DNA of 64,000 bases from an uncultured Flavobacteriaceae bacterium (GTDB lineage: Bacteria > Bacteroidota > Bacteroidia > Flavobacteriales > Flavobacteriaceae). The position numbers and the translations under genes were made by a program. A model generated the notes under the pieces. The model was not told the origin of the DNA and searched no databases. It was given only the letters and a program-made list of their open reading frames with translations. The DNA is taken from NCBI GenBank assembly GCA_913020295.1, contig CAJWAA010000002.1:62001-126000 (forward strand). Direction: 5' to 3'. Below, in pieces: positions 8,204-17,857 of the stretch. Numbering within the stretch: the first letter of the stretch is position 1; every line of letters starts with the position of its first letter.

Positions 8204-11200
8204 AACTTTAATTTACTTAGCGTTTTTTGCAGTTTTCTCACTGGTTAACTTATCTAATGCCCAGTCGTTAAATAAGTCAGCTTTTTTAAGCTCTAGTAAT
8301 CATAATAATTCCTTGGCTAGTAATAGCGGTCAGATTTTTACAGGCTTATCATCTGATACATCAGGAAATCAATTATTAAGAGGTTTCTTTTACCAGGTTT
8401 CAATGTCATTGGATGATATTAGTGATAATATGCCTCCCTCATTAATTTTGACCGATACAGATTCTAATAATATTGTAAAAAAATCAGATGTAGTCACTAT
8501 CACCGCTCATTTTTCAGAACACCTAATTTCAGCTCCGACAATTTCCTTATCAGGGATTGTTACCGATGCTCTAATGACCTCAAGTTTATTTAGTGTTGAC
8601 AATTATTGGCGTCAAAATATGAATGGTGTAGTAGAGGAACCAAATAACTCTGGTGGAGGAGAAAATTATGCATACTTTGAAATGGTATACACAGAGAATC
8701 ATCCTCAACAAGATCAAATAGTGTTCGTTGATCACTCAGAAGGTGGAGACGCTTTAAGATGGATAATTGAAGCTCCTTCAAATGCACAATTTTCAGATCC
8801 AAACATCTACACATATATCGATTCTTTCAATGGAAAAGATTATTTCATATCAAACAATAACACCAATGTTATAGAAGGAAATAATGGGTTGTTGAAGACC
8901 ATTGATCTAAATACTGATATTGAACTTCTGGTAATTGAAACAGTAGAAGAGTTTGAATATTTGACTCAATTATTCAGATCAAATAATGTATTGAAGGATA
9001 ATGGACCGTATATTTTAGGTCTTGTTCAAGATACAAGTGCAAATAATTACTCTGAACCCTCAGGTGGCTGGATTTGGAGAAATGCAAGTAGTATACCTTA
9101 CTCATATAGATGGAATGTTCAAAGCTCAGCTATATCATCAACTGTAATAGCATCAGTTTCATCAGCAACTGATTTAGCTGGCAACCTATACAGTGGAAGT
9201 GAAAGTATTACATTTAGTATTGACAATTCTTCACCGAATCTAGTTATAACCACCCCATCAGGTGAAAAATATTCTAATCAATCTGTTGTTGTTACACTTA
9301 CTTTTGATGAACCGATTACTGGTTTATCGACTAATGTATCAGAATTTGCAAATGAAACTACTAATGTTGCAAGTCTTACACTACTAAGCTATTCTAGTGA
9401 TTTAACAGAATATGTTGTCCAAATTAATCCGCTGAATGAAGGGGAGGTAAAATTAGCCTTCTCACCATCAAGTCCAACAATTACTGACCTTGCTGGAAAT
9501 GAAATGACTGACTCAGTATCCTGTAGTTGGACCTATGATATTACAAGACCTAGTCTTACAGTTACTTCAACAGATGATTTGGTTTCTATTTCTGAGCAGT
9601 CTACAATTACACTATCATTCAATGAGCCAATTAACTCGGTAACTATCAGTGATGTTACAATATTTGGTGGTGGTTCTCTGTCAAACTTAACCAGTACAAC
9701 CTCATCAGTATTCAACCTAACCTATACCCCACCAATTGGAGTATCAAGTAGAGTTTCAATTTATATTGAGGAGGGTGTTTTATCCGACAGGGCAGGAAAC
9801 ACGAATACTTCTAGCTCTACTGAATTTAGCGTTGATACTGTAACACCTACTCTAGTTAGCTTTAATAGTGATGATAGCGACAAAATTGTAAAGGGAGATG
9901 ACACAGTTCTTATGACATTTACATTTAGCGAGTCTATGATTAATCCAGTGATTAGCATCTCAGGTATTGTTTCAGAGGTTGCTCTTACAGTTTCATCCTC
10001 CACTGCCTCATCCTCAGTTTCTTCCTCAGTATGGACCTATTCTTGGGAAGTTCCAAGTGATATTGACTCACAAGTTAGTCTAGCCGTCTCTGGAACCGAC
10101 CTTGCAGGAAACCTATTCGGTCTTAGTGACTCTATTTTATTTACAATTGACAATACAGCTGCAACTGCTTCAATCACAAGCCTATCAGGAGCTAGCGTAA
10201 TTACAAACTTAACAACTAATACTCTTACAGTTGATCTTTCTGAGGTTTCTCCAGATTTCTCTCTTGGTTCAATGTCCGTTGTACCAAATTCTTCTAGTCT
10301 TGGAAATCTTTCAACAACTGACTCCAGAACTTTCTATGTTAGTCTAACACCACCTGATGGTTATTCTGGGGAAGTTATTGTCTCAGTCAACACAAGTTCA
10401 TTCTCAGATAAAGCAGGCAATCTAAATGAAGCTTCTACAAGCGCCTCATTCCAAGTTGATTCTGAGAAACCATCAGTAACTTTAACGAGCTCTGAAGAAA
10501 TTTTAAATGCCAGTGAGACTGCTACAATTACTCTAACGTTCTCTGAGGCTCCCCAAGGCTTTACAATAGACGATTTTAATTACGAGAATGGAAATAGAGT
10601 GCTACAAGGTGATCTCAATAACTTGATAGCAGTATCAAACCTTGAGTATCAAGTAACCTACTCACCACCTTCTTATGGATTTAGTGGAACTGTAACTATT
10701 TCTATTGCATCATCAACCTTTACTGATTTAGCAACTAATCCAAATACTGCCTCATCAACTTCGTTTATAGTTGACACTATAAATCCAGTAATGGAGAATT
10801 TATCTAATGATCATGATGATTTACTTGTGAGAGATGCTGATGCTGTTCTCTTTACTGCTCAGTATAGCGAGGCGTTAACTACTGCTGAAATAAGCATTAG
10901 TGGTTTAGTATCCAATGTCACCATGACAGCTTCTTCATCAACTGACTCCACCACTTGGAGATATGAGTGGGATGTACCATCAAGCATTAGTGGTGTTGTC
11001 ACCGTCTCACTATTTGGTCAGGATTTAGCTGGAAACACACAACAATCATCAGGACTCGTATCATTCACCATTGATAATGAATATCCATCATTAACTATTT
11101 CGAGTACCGCTGAAAATACAGTTATATCAAATCTGTCTTCAACAACAATTGTATTTATTCTTAATGAAGTTTCCACAGACTTTGACTATAATGACATTGT

Positions 11201-14200
11201 ATTAGATCCATCTAGTACTGAAAGTGATACATCTATTTCATCTTTAACGAGCTCAGACAGTATAGTTTACTATGCTGACTATGTTCCCCCAAGTAATTAC
11301 GCTGGTACTGTATCAATTAGTGTCGGTGCAGGTGTATTCTCTGATTTAGTAGGTCACACAAACATAAACGGTGACTCCATTGTACTGCAGGTTGATACTG
11401 TTGGTCCAGAAATTACAATATCAACTGATGATCAGCTTGTAAGTGGTGTAGAAACTTCTACAATTACCTTTGAATTAAGTGAGGACTTATCGTCCTTTAG
11501 TGTAACTGACGTTACTATAATTGGAGGTGGTGAGCTGACAGATCTTAACTACATCGGAAACTTAACATATCAGGCTACATATACACCAGAGACAGGAGTT
11601 ACAGGTTCAGTATCAATAGTTATAGAACAAGGAATTGTAACTGATTTAATTGGTAACCCCAATAAGTCCGCCTCAATAGGATTTAATGTTGATACACAAG
11701 GACCACAAATAGTAACCTTTACTGATGATCATGATGACGATATCGTTTATGATTTAGATAATGTAAATATCACAGTTACATTTGACGAGATTATTTCTGA
11801 GGCTAATCTTAGCGTATCAGGAGACGTCTCTGATGTTGCAATGACAGTTTCTGCTTCAACAGACTCTAAAACCTGGACGTATGTGTGGGATGTGCCTTCA
11901 GGAATCAGCAGTGATGTTCTTATTTCAGTAACTGGTTCTGACATAGCAGGAAATAGCTCGCAAGATTCTCAAACATTATCATTTACTATTGATAATCAAG
12001 GGCCTCAGATTATCAGCACTCAAATTGATGATGATAATAGTCTTATAACAGTGGTGTTCTCCGAGCCAACTTATTATGCCTATTCTTCAAGTGACACTAC
12101 CGAGTTCTTCTCAATTAACACCAACGGAGGTGGTGGAGACTTCTTTGCCACAGCGACTCTAGATAGTGTAAATCAGGTTGATGATACCACATATGAACTT
12201 GGAATTTCTATAAATGGGGTTCCAACGGGTCAGGAATTAGTTACTGTGACACCACTAAGCGACTCAAAACTGAAAGACTTTGTTGGAAACTATGCAACCT
12301 CACAACAATCATCCAATACTGTTTCATTAAACAATCAACCACCTTATATTACTTCAATGGATATCTCCGAAGATAACCAAACAGTAACGGTTCAGTTTAG
12401 CGAATCCATTCAGGCTCTAGAGTCTAATCAATTACCACCAAGTGGATTTAAATTTTCTGTAAGTGGTGGAACAGCAGAGTTAACCTCTGAATCTCCACTT
12501 GCAGTTATTCGATCAAACCAACAGATTAGAGTTTTCCCAGCTCCCTCAATCTATGAAATGACATTGTCGTATTCAACTGAAGCAGAGGGAGGAGAAATTC
12601 TAACATTAAGTGAAGTAGTATCAAATACAATATTTGATACAACTGGTGCTCCACTTGTTATTGATTCAGATACAACCTCAAACTCAGTTGTACTTAATGA
12701 TAGGTTAGCACCAGTCTTAGATACAATAACTTTCGTCGGATCAGATACTTTAGAATTATCATTCAGTGAACCTGTATATGGATCGGCATCCGTGAGCAGC
12801 TCATTAACTGCTAATAACTTTAGCGTTAGTCTATCTGGACAAGGATCTGCAACTCTGACTTCCAATTCACCTGAAAATATATCTGTAATCTCTGCATCAA
12901 AACTAATGCTTACGATGGCAGTAACGGGCACAGCGTCTGAAAATCAGATTGTTGAGATCAATATCTCTAATGTCTTTGATGGTAATGGAAATGAACTAAA
13001 CAGTATATCATCTGTTGTTACGATTCCTTTCGTGTTTGATGATGACGGAGATGGAGTTTCAGACATATTTGACGCATGTCCAGATACTCCTGAGGGAGAA
13101 GAGGTAAACCAATCTGGTTGTTCTGCTGATCAAAGGGATCTTGATCGAGACGGTGTAGATAACGTAGATGATATTTGCCCTGATACACCAGCAGGAGTTG
13201 AAGTAGATGAACAGGGTTGTGCTGCAAACCAGGTAGATTCTGATCAGGATGGTATTCCAGATGTAAGAGACAATTGTATTGACACCATTAATCCTTTACA
13301 AAAAGATTATGATGGTGATGGTATTGGAGATGTATGTGATCCCGATCCTATTCTTGGATTTACTCCTCCAATTGTTCGTGAAGATGCTATTGTCGGAACA
13401 CTGGTATCAACAATTCAAACAAGATTAATTAATGAGGACGATGTGGTTTCCTTCAGTATTGAGGATGAGGATAATGTATTCGGAATTCAGGGTAATCAAA
13501 TAGTTGTTACTGGAGAACTTGATTATGAATACAAACAAATATATGTTGTAAAAATTATCGCTACTACAACTTCAGGTGGTAGAACAGAAGAATTACTACC
13601 CATTTCAATACTTGATGTAGAAAATGCTTTCTTTAGAGCAAGATTCTTTATTGCAGTATTTGATTTATTAAACCAATTAGCAGGTGGAAGTTCAGGTAGA
13701 GTAACTGCCGACCATATTGAGGAGTTTATTTCTCAAAGCACCCAAAGATATTATAATCCGTTTAATAGAGGTGTTGGAAAATGGAAGGTAAGAAAGTCTA
13801 TTAGCGGAGGAAAAGATAAAAAACTGTTTACAATCAAGGAGACTAATACAGGTGCAAGAAGAGACGGTGAAGGTGATGAAGATGAAATGGAGGTCGTAGG
13901 TGTTCTTGTCTTTATAGATCCTCCTGATTTCAATAATCCTCAAGATCACAATAAGGACAACATCTATGAGGTTGAGGTTCAATTCACCAACATGGAAGAT
14001 GGGGCTCCGGAGATACCGGTTCCCGTTACCCAAAATCAACTCCAAGTAGCTGAGGGTACGAGTGAAGTAATTGAATTACAATCTCGACCTGCTCTGTCAA
14101 CTGATGATACTGACGGAGATGGAGTTCCAGATATTCAAGATAATAGTCCAAATGTTGCAAATCCAGATCAATCAGATTCCGATGGAGATGGAGTTGGAGA

Positions 14201-15020
14201 TGTAACAGACGATTCTGATCATGATGGAGTATGGAACCCTCTTGATCAGTGTCCAGATACACCATATGGATCATTTGTTGACTTGCAAGGTTGTGAATTA
14301 TTCTATTTACCTCCAAGTAATTTCCTTATATCAAAATCAGAGGGTTGTTTAGGTCAAAATTCAATTTTAATGAAATTTGAAACTTCTCATCCTTATAATA
14401 TTAATGTTACTGGAAGTACTAACTACAGCGAAACCTATACTGGATTTAAATGGCGACTAGATAACTTATCTGAAGGTATATACAATGTTTGTATAACAGT
14501 AGATGGTGTTGATCCGTCTGATTTTGAGCGTTGTTTTGAAGTTACAATTAATGATCCTGAGCCTCTTACTGTTTTCTCATCTCTCAATAATAATAGGGAT
14601 ATTGTAAACCTTGAACTAAATGGATCAGACACCTACAATATTACTGTAAATGGAGTGACTTCAAGATCTTCCGCTGCTAGGACAAGTATTTCTCTTAGAA
14701 AAGGATTGAATATTGTTCAAGTTTCTACTGACAAAGATTGTCAGGGTGAGTTTGAAGAAAAATATTTCATTTCCGAAGATGTTGCATACTCACCTAACCC
14801 GTTTAACGATAATCTTAATATTTTTGTTGGTGGTAAGGATACAGATATTAAAATTGATATTTTCTCTGCAGAGGGTAGACTAGTAAGCAGTGGTATTTAC
14901 CAATTAAATGAAACTGATAGAAGTGTAAGGATTCCAACCTCGCATTTTGTGATAGGTAGTTATCTTGTGAAAGTAAGCTCTACAACTGTTGACCAATCAT
15001 TTGTAACAATTAAGAAATAA
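8181..15020 (+). CDS. Giant Ig-like/lectin/TSP3/cadherin-like surface protein with T9SS type A sorting domain
   Basis: The protein has up to 2,279 residues. There is no ATG. The frame opens with TTG at 8181 or, more compactly, GTG at 8196, which gives a signal peptide MNKTLIYLAFFAVFSLVNLSNA. Either start overlaps the end of the upstream gene, so translation is probably coupled. Domains in order: bacterial Ig-like repeats of two alternating types (about 87-1274), the first interrupted by a C-type-lectin-like insert (about 137-304); further Ig-like or SwmB-like repeats (about 1274-1617); TSP3 calcium-binding repeats with paired Cys (about 1617-1727); a cadherin-like domain (about 1728-1810); a GVGKWKVRKSISGG module (about 1857-1954) shared with the giant protein at 51863; more TSP3 (about 1974-2037); an unnamed Cys-containing module (about 2038-2197); and a type A T9SS sorting domain (YSPNPFNDNLNIFV to the end). 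It is likely a secreted, surface-attached, calcium-dependent adhesin. Confidence 0.85.
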   Translation: MKKRLVNKTLIYLAFFAVFSLVNLSNAQSLNKSAFLSSSNHNNSLASNSGQIFTGLSSDTSGNQLLRGFFYQVSMSLDDISDNMPPSLILTDTDSNNIVKKSDVVTITAHFSEHLISAPTISLSGIVTDALMTSSLFSVDNYWRQNMNGVVEEPNNSGGGENYAYFEMVYTENHPQQDQIVFVDHSEGGDALRWIIEAPSNAQFSDPNIYTYIDSFNGKDYFISNNNTNVIEGNNGLLKTIDLNTDIELLVIETVEEFEYLTQLFRSNNVLKDNGPYILGLVQDTSANNYSEPSGGWIWRNASSIPYSYRWNVQSSAISSTVIASVSSATDLAGNLYSGSESITFSIDNSSPNLVITTPSGEKYSNQSVVVTLTFDEPITGLSTNVSEFANETTNVASLTLLSYSSDLTEYVVQINPLNEGEVKLAFSPSSPTITDLAGNEMTDSVSCSWTYDITRPSLTVTSTDDLVSISEQSTITLSFNEPINSVTISDVTIFGGGSLSNLTSTTSSVFNLTYTPPIGVSSRVSIYIEEGVLSDRAGNTNTSSSTEFSVDTVTPTLVSFNSDDSDKIVKGDDTVLMTFTFSESMINPVISISGIVSEVALTVSSSTASSSVSSSVWTYSWEVPSDIDSQVSLAVSGTDLAGNLFGLSDSILFTIDNTAATASITSLSGASVITNLTTNTLTVDLSEVSPDFSLGSMSVVPNSSSLGNLSTTDSRTFYVSLTPPDGYSGEVIVSVNTSSFSDKAGNLNEASTSASFQVDSEKPSVTLTSSEEILNASETATITLTFSEAPQGFTIDDFNYENGNRVLQGDLNNLIAVSNLEYQVTYSPPSYGFSGTVTISIASSTFTDLATNPNTASSTSFIVDTINPVMENLSNDHDDLLVRDADAVLFTAQYSEALTTAEISISGLVSNVTMTASSSTDSTTWRYEWDVPSSISGVVTVSLFGQDLAGNTQQSSGLVSFTIDNEYPSLTISSTAENTVISNLSSTTIVFILNEVSTDFDYNDIVLDPSSTESDTSISSLTSSDSIVYYADYVPPSNYAGTVSISVGAGVFSDLVGHTNINGDSIVLQVDTVGPEITISTDDQLVSGVETSTITFELSEDLSSFSVTDVTIIGGGELTDLNYIGNLTYQATYTPETGVTGSVSIVIEQGIVTDLIGNPNKSASIGFNVDTQGPQIVTFTDDHDDDIVYDLDNVNITVTFDEIISEANLSVSGDVSDVAMTVSASTDSKTWTYVWDVPSGISSDVLISVTGSDIAGNSSQDSQTLSFTIDNQGPQIISTQIDDDNSLITVVFSEPTYYAYSSSDTTEFFSINTNGGGGDFFATATLDSVNQVDDTTYELGISINGVPTGQELVTVTPLSDSKLKDFVGNYATSQQSSNTVSLNNQPPYITSMDISEDNQTVTVQFSESIQALESNQLPPSGFKFSVSGGTAELTSESPLAVIRSNQQIRVFPAPSIYEMTLSYSTEAEGGEILTLSEVVSNTIFDTTGAPLVIDSDTTSNSVVLNDRLAPVLDTITFVGSDTLELSFSEPVYGSASVSSSLTANNFSVSLSGQGSATLTSNSPENISVISASKLMLTMAVTGTASENQIVEINISNVFDGNGNELNSISSVVTIPFVFDDDGDGVSDIFDACPDTPEGEEVNQSGCSADQRDLDRDGVDNVDDICPDTPAGVEVDEQGCAANQVDSDQDGIPDVRDNCIDTINPLQKDYDGDGIGDVCDPDPILGFTPPIVREDAIVGTLVSTIQTRLINEDDVVSFSIEDEDNVFGIQGNQIVVTGELDYEYKQIYVVKIIATTTSGGRTEELLPISILDVENAFFRARFFIAVFDLLNQLAGGSSGRVTADHIEEFISQSTQRYYNPFNRGVGKWKVRKSISGGKDKKLFTIKETNTGARRDGEGDEDEMEVVGVLVFIDPPDFNNPQDHNKDNIYEVEVQFTNMEDGAPEIPVPVTQNQLQVAEGTSEVIELQSRPALSTDDTDGDGVPDIQDNSPNVANPDQSDSDGDGVGDVTDDSDHDGVWNPLDQCPDTPYGSFVDLQGCELFYLPPSNFLISKSEGCLGQNSILMKFETSHPYNINVTGSTNYSETYTGFKWRLDNLSEGIYNVCITVDGVDPSDFERCFEVTINDPEPLTVFSSLNNNRDIVNLELNGSDTYNITVNGVTSRSSAARTSISLRKGLNIVQVSTDKDCQGEFEEKYFISEDVAYSPNPFNDNLNIFVGGKDTDIKIDIFSAEGRLVSSGIYQLNETDRSVRIPTSHFVIGSYLVKVSSTTVDQSFVTIKK

Positions 15021-15024
15021 TAGC

Positions 15025-15717
15025 ATGAGACTATATATTTTTTACTTCATGATTTTATTCTTTTTGTCCTGTTCTAAAGATGGGACAACAGAGCCTGCTC
15101 CTGATAATCCAGCAGCTTTTGAATTAATTTATCCCGCAAATGGTGAAACCTGCTTGGACGGAACGGATCAAAGTGATGATCAAGCATCTGTACTTTTTAG
15201 ATGGAGATCGAGTTTAAATGCTACTTCGTATTCAATTGAAATTGAAAATCTAACCACAGGTCAAAAAGTAAATTCCAATACAAGTGCAAATAGTATAAAT
15301 CAAAACCTTACTAAATCTCAGCCCTATGCATGGTCAGTTACAGCCTCCGGTGCTCCGGGCAGTACTCCCTCTAAAAGTCAGAAGTGGTCTTTTTATCTAT
15401 CAGGGGAAGATCAAGTAAGCTATGGTCCATTTCCTCCAGAACTTGTGTCCCCTAGACCATCAGCGACTGTTACTGTAAACAACGAGGGTCAAATTTCACT
15501 TTCATGGACTGGTCCAGATGAGGATAATAATATCACTGGATTTGAAATATATCTAGACACATCTGATGCTTCCGCTTTAATTAATACGGTTGATGCTCAA
15601 ACATCACAGCTGCTTGTAAATGTTGAAACTGATCAAACCTATTTTTGGAAAGTAATTGCACTAGGTACTAATGGTTTTAAATCCTCTTCAGGAGTTTATG
15701 CATTTATTGTAAGATAG
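15025..15717 (+). CDS. Small lipoprotein with two fibronectin-III-like domains
   Basis: A 230-residue protein with a lipoprotein signal (FYFMILFFLSCSKDG, lipid-attachment Cys16). Two beta-sandwich segments follow that look like fibronectin type III domains: about 35-125 (FELIYPANGE, then VLFRWRS, YSIEIENL, YAWSVTA) and about 138-230 (PELVSPRPSA, SLSWTGPDEDNN, FEIYLDTS, YFWKVIA). It starts 4 bp after the giant T9SS cargo gene and is almost certainly cotranscribed with it. Small FN3-type lipoproteins often lie next to giant T9SS cargo genes in Bacteroidetes. A partner role in display or anchoring is inferred, not shown. Confidence 0.8.
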   Translation: MRLYIFYFMILFFLSCSKDGTTEPAPDNPAAFELIYPANGETCLDGTDQSDDQASVLFRWRSSLNATSYSIEIENLTTGQKVNSNTSANSINQNLTKSQPYAWSVTASGAPGSTPSKSQKWSFYLSGEDQVSYGPFPPELVSPRPSATVTVNNEGQISLSWTGPDEDNNITGFEIYLDTSDASALINTVDAQTSQLLVNVETDQTYFWKVIALGTNGFKSSSGVYAFIVR

Positions 15718-15741
15718 TAGAAATAAAATAATTATTTAAAG

Positions 15742-15759
15742 TTCAAGAACGTTCTTGAA
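15742..15759. promoter_or_regulatory. 18-bp perfect palindrome
   Basis: TTCAAGAACGTTCTTGAA is a perfect palindrome starting 24 bp after the lipoprotein stop codon and about 200 bp before the myo-inositol oxygenase start. As RNA it would form a 7-bp stem with a 4-base ACGT loop, but no U-run follows, so it is a poor intrinsic terminator. The two-fold symmetry without a spacer fits a dimeric regulator site better, possibly for the inositol operon. Confidence 0.5.
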
Positions 15760-15955
15760 TCCAACTTCAAGCTCCAATAGTTATTAAATGATTATATTAT
15801 TTTTAGCTAACTCATTTATTAATTGTAGATGCAATTAGATCTATCCTATATTTATGCTTTTTTACTATAATAGTATTTTTATAAAACTATTTTTTATTTT
15901 ACTTGTATCAATTAATCCCAAAAATCATATTTTTAGTAAATAAAAAATCTGAAAA

Positions 15956-16819
15956 ATGAATAAGCCAAACCCTAATCCATTATCCAGTATGGACCAATGG
16001 GAAGAAGATTTACTTAAAAGGTATCCTGATCCTGAGATGACCAAAGAAAAAAAGGACTTCAGAAACTATAAAGATTCCGATCGCGAAGATACCGTAAGAG
16101 AATTCTACAAACTTAATCATCAGTACCAAACCTATGATTTTGTTACCTCTAAAGAGAAGGAATTTTTAGTTTTTAACAAGAGAGAAATGTCTATTTGGGA
16201 AGCTTTGGACTATTTGAATACTTTAGTAGATGACAGCGATCCAGACATCGAGCTAGATCAATTACAGCATCTTCTCCAAACCTCTGAATCCATCCGTAAA
16301 GATGGCCACCCTGATTGGTTTGTACTAACTGGATTGCTTCACGATTTAGGAAAAGTACTCTGCCTATTTGGAGAGCCACAATGGGCTGTAGTGGGTGACA
16401 CCTTCCCTGTAGGTTGCGGTTTTTCAGAAAAAATTGTTTATCCTCAATTTTTCAACTCTAATCCAGATTTCAGCGATGATCGTTATAGCTCTAAACTAGG
16501 AGTATATACACAGAACTGTGGATTAGAAAATGTGAAAATGAGTTGGGGACATGATGAATACCTATATCAGATTCTCAAAGACTACCTTCCCAAACCTGCA
16601 TTGTATATGATCAGGTACCACTCCTTTTATGCTCAACATCGTGAGGGAGCCTACGATCATTTGATGAGCGAAGAAGATCATGAATATTTTAATTGGGTTA
16701 AACTTTTTAACCCCTATGACCTTTACTCAAAAGCACCTGTTCCACCTGACGTTGAGGCACTAAAACCCTATTATCAAGATTTGATTACCAAATATCTGCC
16801 CGAAAAACTGTCTTTCTAA
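15956..16819 (+). CDS. myo-Inositol oxygenase (MIOX)
   Basis: A 287-residue cytoplasmic di-iron enzyme that cleaves myo-inositol with O2 to D-glucuronate. The sequence closely follows the animal and plant family over nearly its whole length (LLHDLGKVL, FGEPQWAVVGDTFPVGC, MSWGHDEYLYQ, PYYQDLITKY). All six iron ligands known from the mouse/human enzymes have matches: His105, His129, Asp130, His199, His222 and Asp255. The length is normal for the family (about 285). It is the first gene of a three-gene unit with an IolG-like dehydrogenase and an SSS symporter, which points to inositol uptake and catabolism. The function is strongly supported; such bacterial homologues are uncommon. Confidence 0.95.
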   Translation: MNKPNPNPLSSMDQWEEDLLKRYPDPEMTKEKKDFRNYKDSDREDTVREFYKLNHQYQTYDFVTSKEKEFLVFNKREMSIWEALDYLNTLVDDSDPDIELDQLQHLLQTSESIRKDGHPDWFVLTGLLHDLGKVLCLFGEPQWAVVGDTFPVGCGFSEKIVYPQFFNSNPDFSDDRYSSKLGVYTQNCGLENVKMSWGHDEYLYQILKDYLPKPALYMIRYHSFYAQHREGAYDHLMSEEDHEYFNWVKLFNPYDLYSKAPVPPDVEALKPYYQDLITKYLPEKLSF

Positions 16820-16843
16820 AGACAGGAAAACACCCTTAAGTCG

Positions 16844-17848
16844 ATGGTCAACTTTGGTATTGTAGGTTTAGGAAGAATAGGTAAAGTCCATTTGTCAAAT
16901 GTACAGCGATATTTTACTAATGCAAGGGTAATTGCAGCTTGCTCTAATGAAAACAAACACGAAAAATTTCTTGAGGAGCATGGAGTAAACTTATATTTTG
17001 ACTCCTTAGAATTAATGCTTAAAACTCCGGAGATAGACGCAGTGATCATTGCTTCCCCCACCGCATTTCATTTTGAACACATTCATCAAGTCGCTCAAGC
17101 CAGAAAGCATATATTCTGTGAAAAACCTATTGACTTGTCCCTCGAAAAAGTTATAAATATTAAAGAAACTGTTGATGCAGCTGGAATTCATTTCATGTTG
17201 GGATTCAACAGAAGATTCGACCCCCACATTAAAAAACTCAAAAAAGCCTTGGATCAAGATCAGGCTGGTCATCCTAGAATAATTAAAATTACAAGTAGAG
17301 ATCCTGAGCCTCCGCCTTTAAAATTCATAAAACATTCAGGAGGTCTTTTTTTGGATATGACCATTCACGACTTTGATATTGCTCGTTTTTTAGTTGAGGA
17401 TGAAGTAGTTCAGGTAATGGCATATGGAACTGTATTTGGAGATTTAAATTTGGAGACCTTGGATGACATTGACACTGCTGTGGTCACATTGATTTTTAAA
17501 AATGGATGTATGGTTCAGATCGACAACAGTCGATATTGTCCATATGGCTACGACCAACGTATTGAAGTTTTTGGAGAAAAAGGAAAAATTGCCACGCAAA
17601 ATATCCTTGAAGATGCTATTCAAACAAGCAATTCATCAGGTCATCATACCGCCAAAGCTCAATATTTTTTCATTCAACGTTACGCTGAATCCTATCGAAA
17701 TGCTTTATCCCATTTTATTCAAACATTAGAAAATAGACAATCAACTACCCCGAGTGCTTATGATAGTCATGCGGCTATGACCATCGCCATGGCTGCCAAA
17801 CAATCAATAAGGGAAAATCGACCTATTACATTGCCTACTCGATCATAA
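16844..17848 (+). CDS. iolG: Inositol 2-dehydrogenase-like oxidoreductase (Gfo/Idh/MocA, IolG type)
   Basis: A 334-residue NAD(P)-dependent dehydrogenase. The N-terminal Rossmann motif is GIVGLGRIGKVH. The family EKP motif (CEKPIDL) supplies the catalytic Lys, and MTIHDFDIARF supplies the Asp and His seen in IolG. The stretch DNSRYCPYGYDQRIEVFGE is also typical of inositol 2-dehydrogenase, which makes scyllo-inosose from myo-inositol. It begins 24 bp after myo-inositol oxygenase and is followed within 10 bp by a symporter. Other inositol or sugar-acid substrates are possible because this superfamily is broad, but the motifs and context favour inositol. Confidence 0.8.
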   Translation: MVNFGIVGLGRIGKVHLSNVQRYFTNARVIAACSNENKHEKFLEEHGVNLYFDSLELMLKTPEIDAVIIASPTAFHFEHIHQVAQARKHIFCEKPIDLSLEKVINIKETVDAAGIHFMLGFNRRFDPHIKKLKKALDQDQAGHPRIIKITSRDPEPPPLKFIKHSGGLFLDMTIHDFDIARFLVEDEVVQVMAYGTVFGDLNLETLDDIDTAVVTLIFKNGCMVQIDNSRYCPYGYDQRIEVFGEKGKIATQNILEDAIQTSNSSGHHTAKAQYFFIQRYAESYRNALSHFIQTLENRQSTTPSAYDSHAAMTIAMAAKQSIRENRPITLPTRS

Positions 17849-17857
17849 AAAAATCAC

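Noticed and set aside
13692-14045. Antisense 117-codon frame under the cadherin-like module
   Set aside because: Low-complexity composition and no supported start or family; a shadow of the giant gene.
15742-15759. Rho-independent terminator for the surface-protein operon
   Set aside because: The stem would be only 7 bp with no U-run; two-fold symmetry without a spacer fits a protein-binding site better.
15864-15891. Short AT-rich palindromes (ACTAT-A-ATAGT and AATAGT/ACTATT) before the inositol oxygenase gene
   Set aside because: Too short and AT-rich to separate from chance in this composition.
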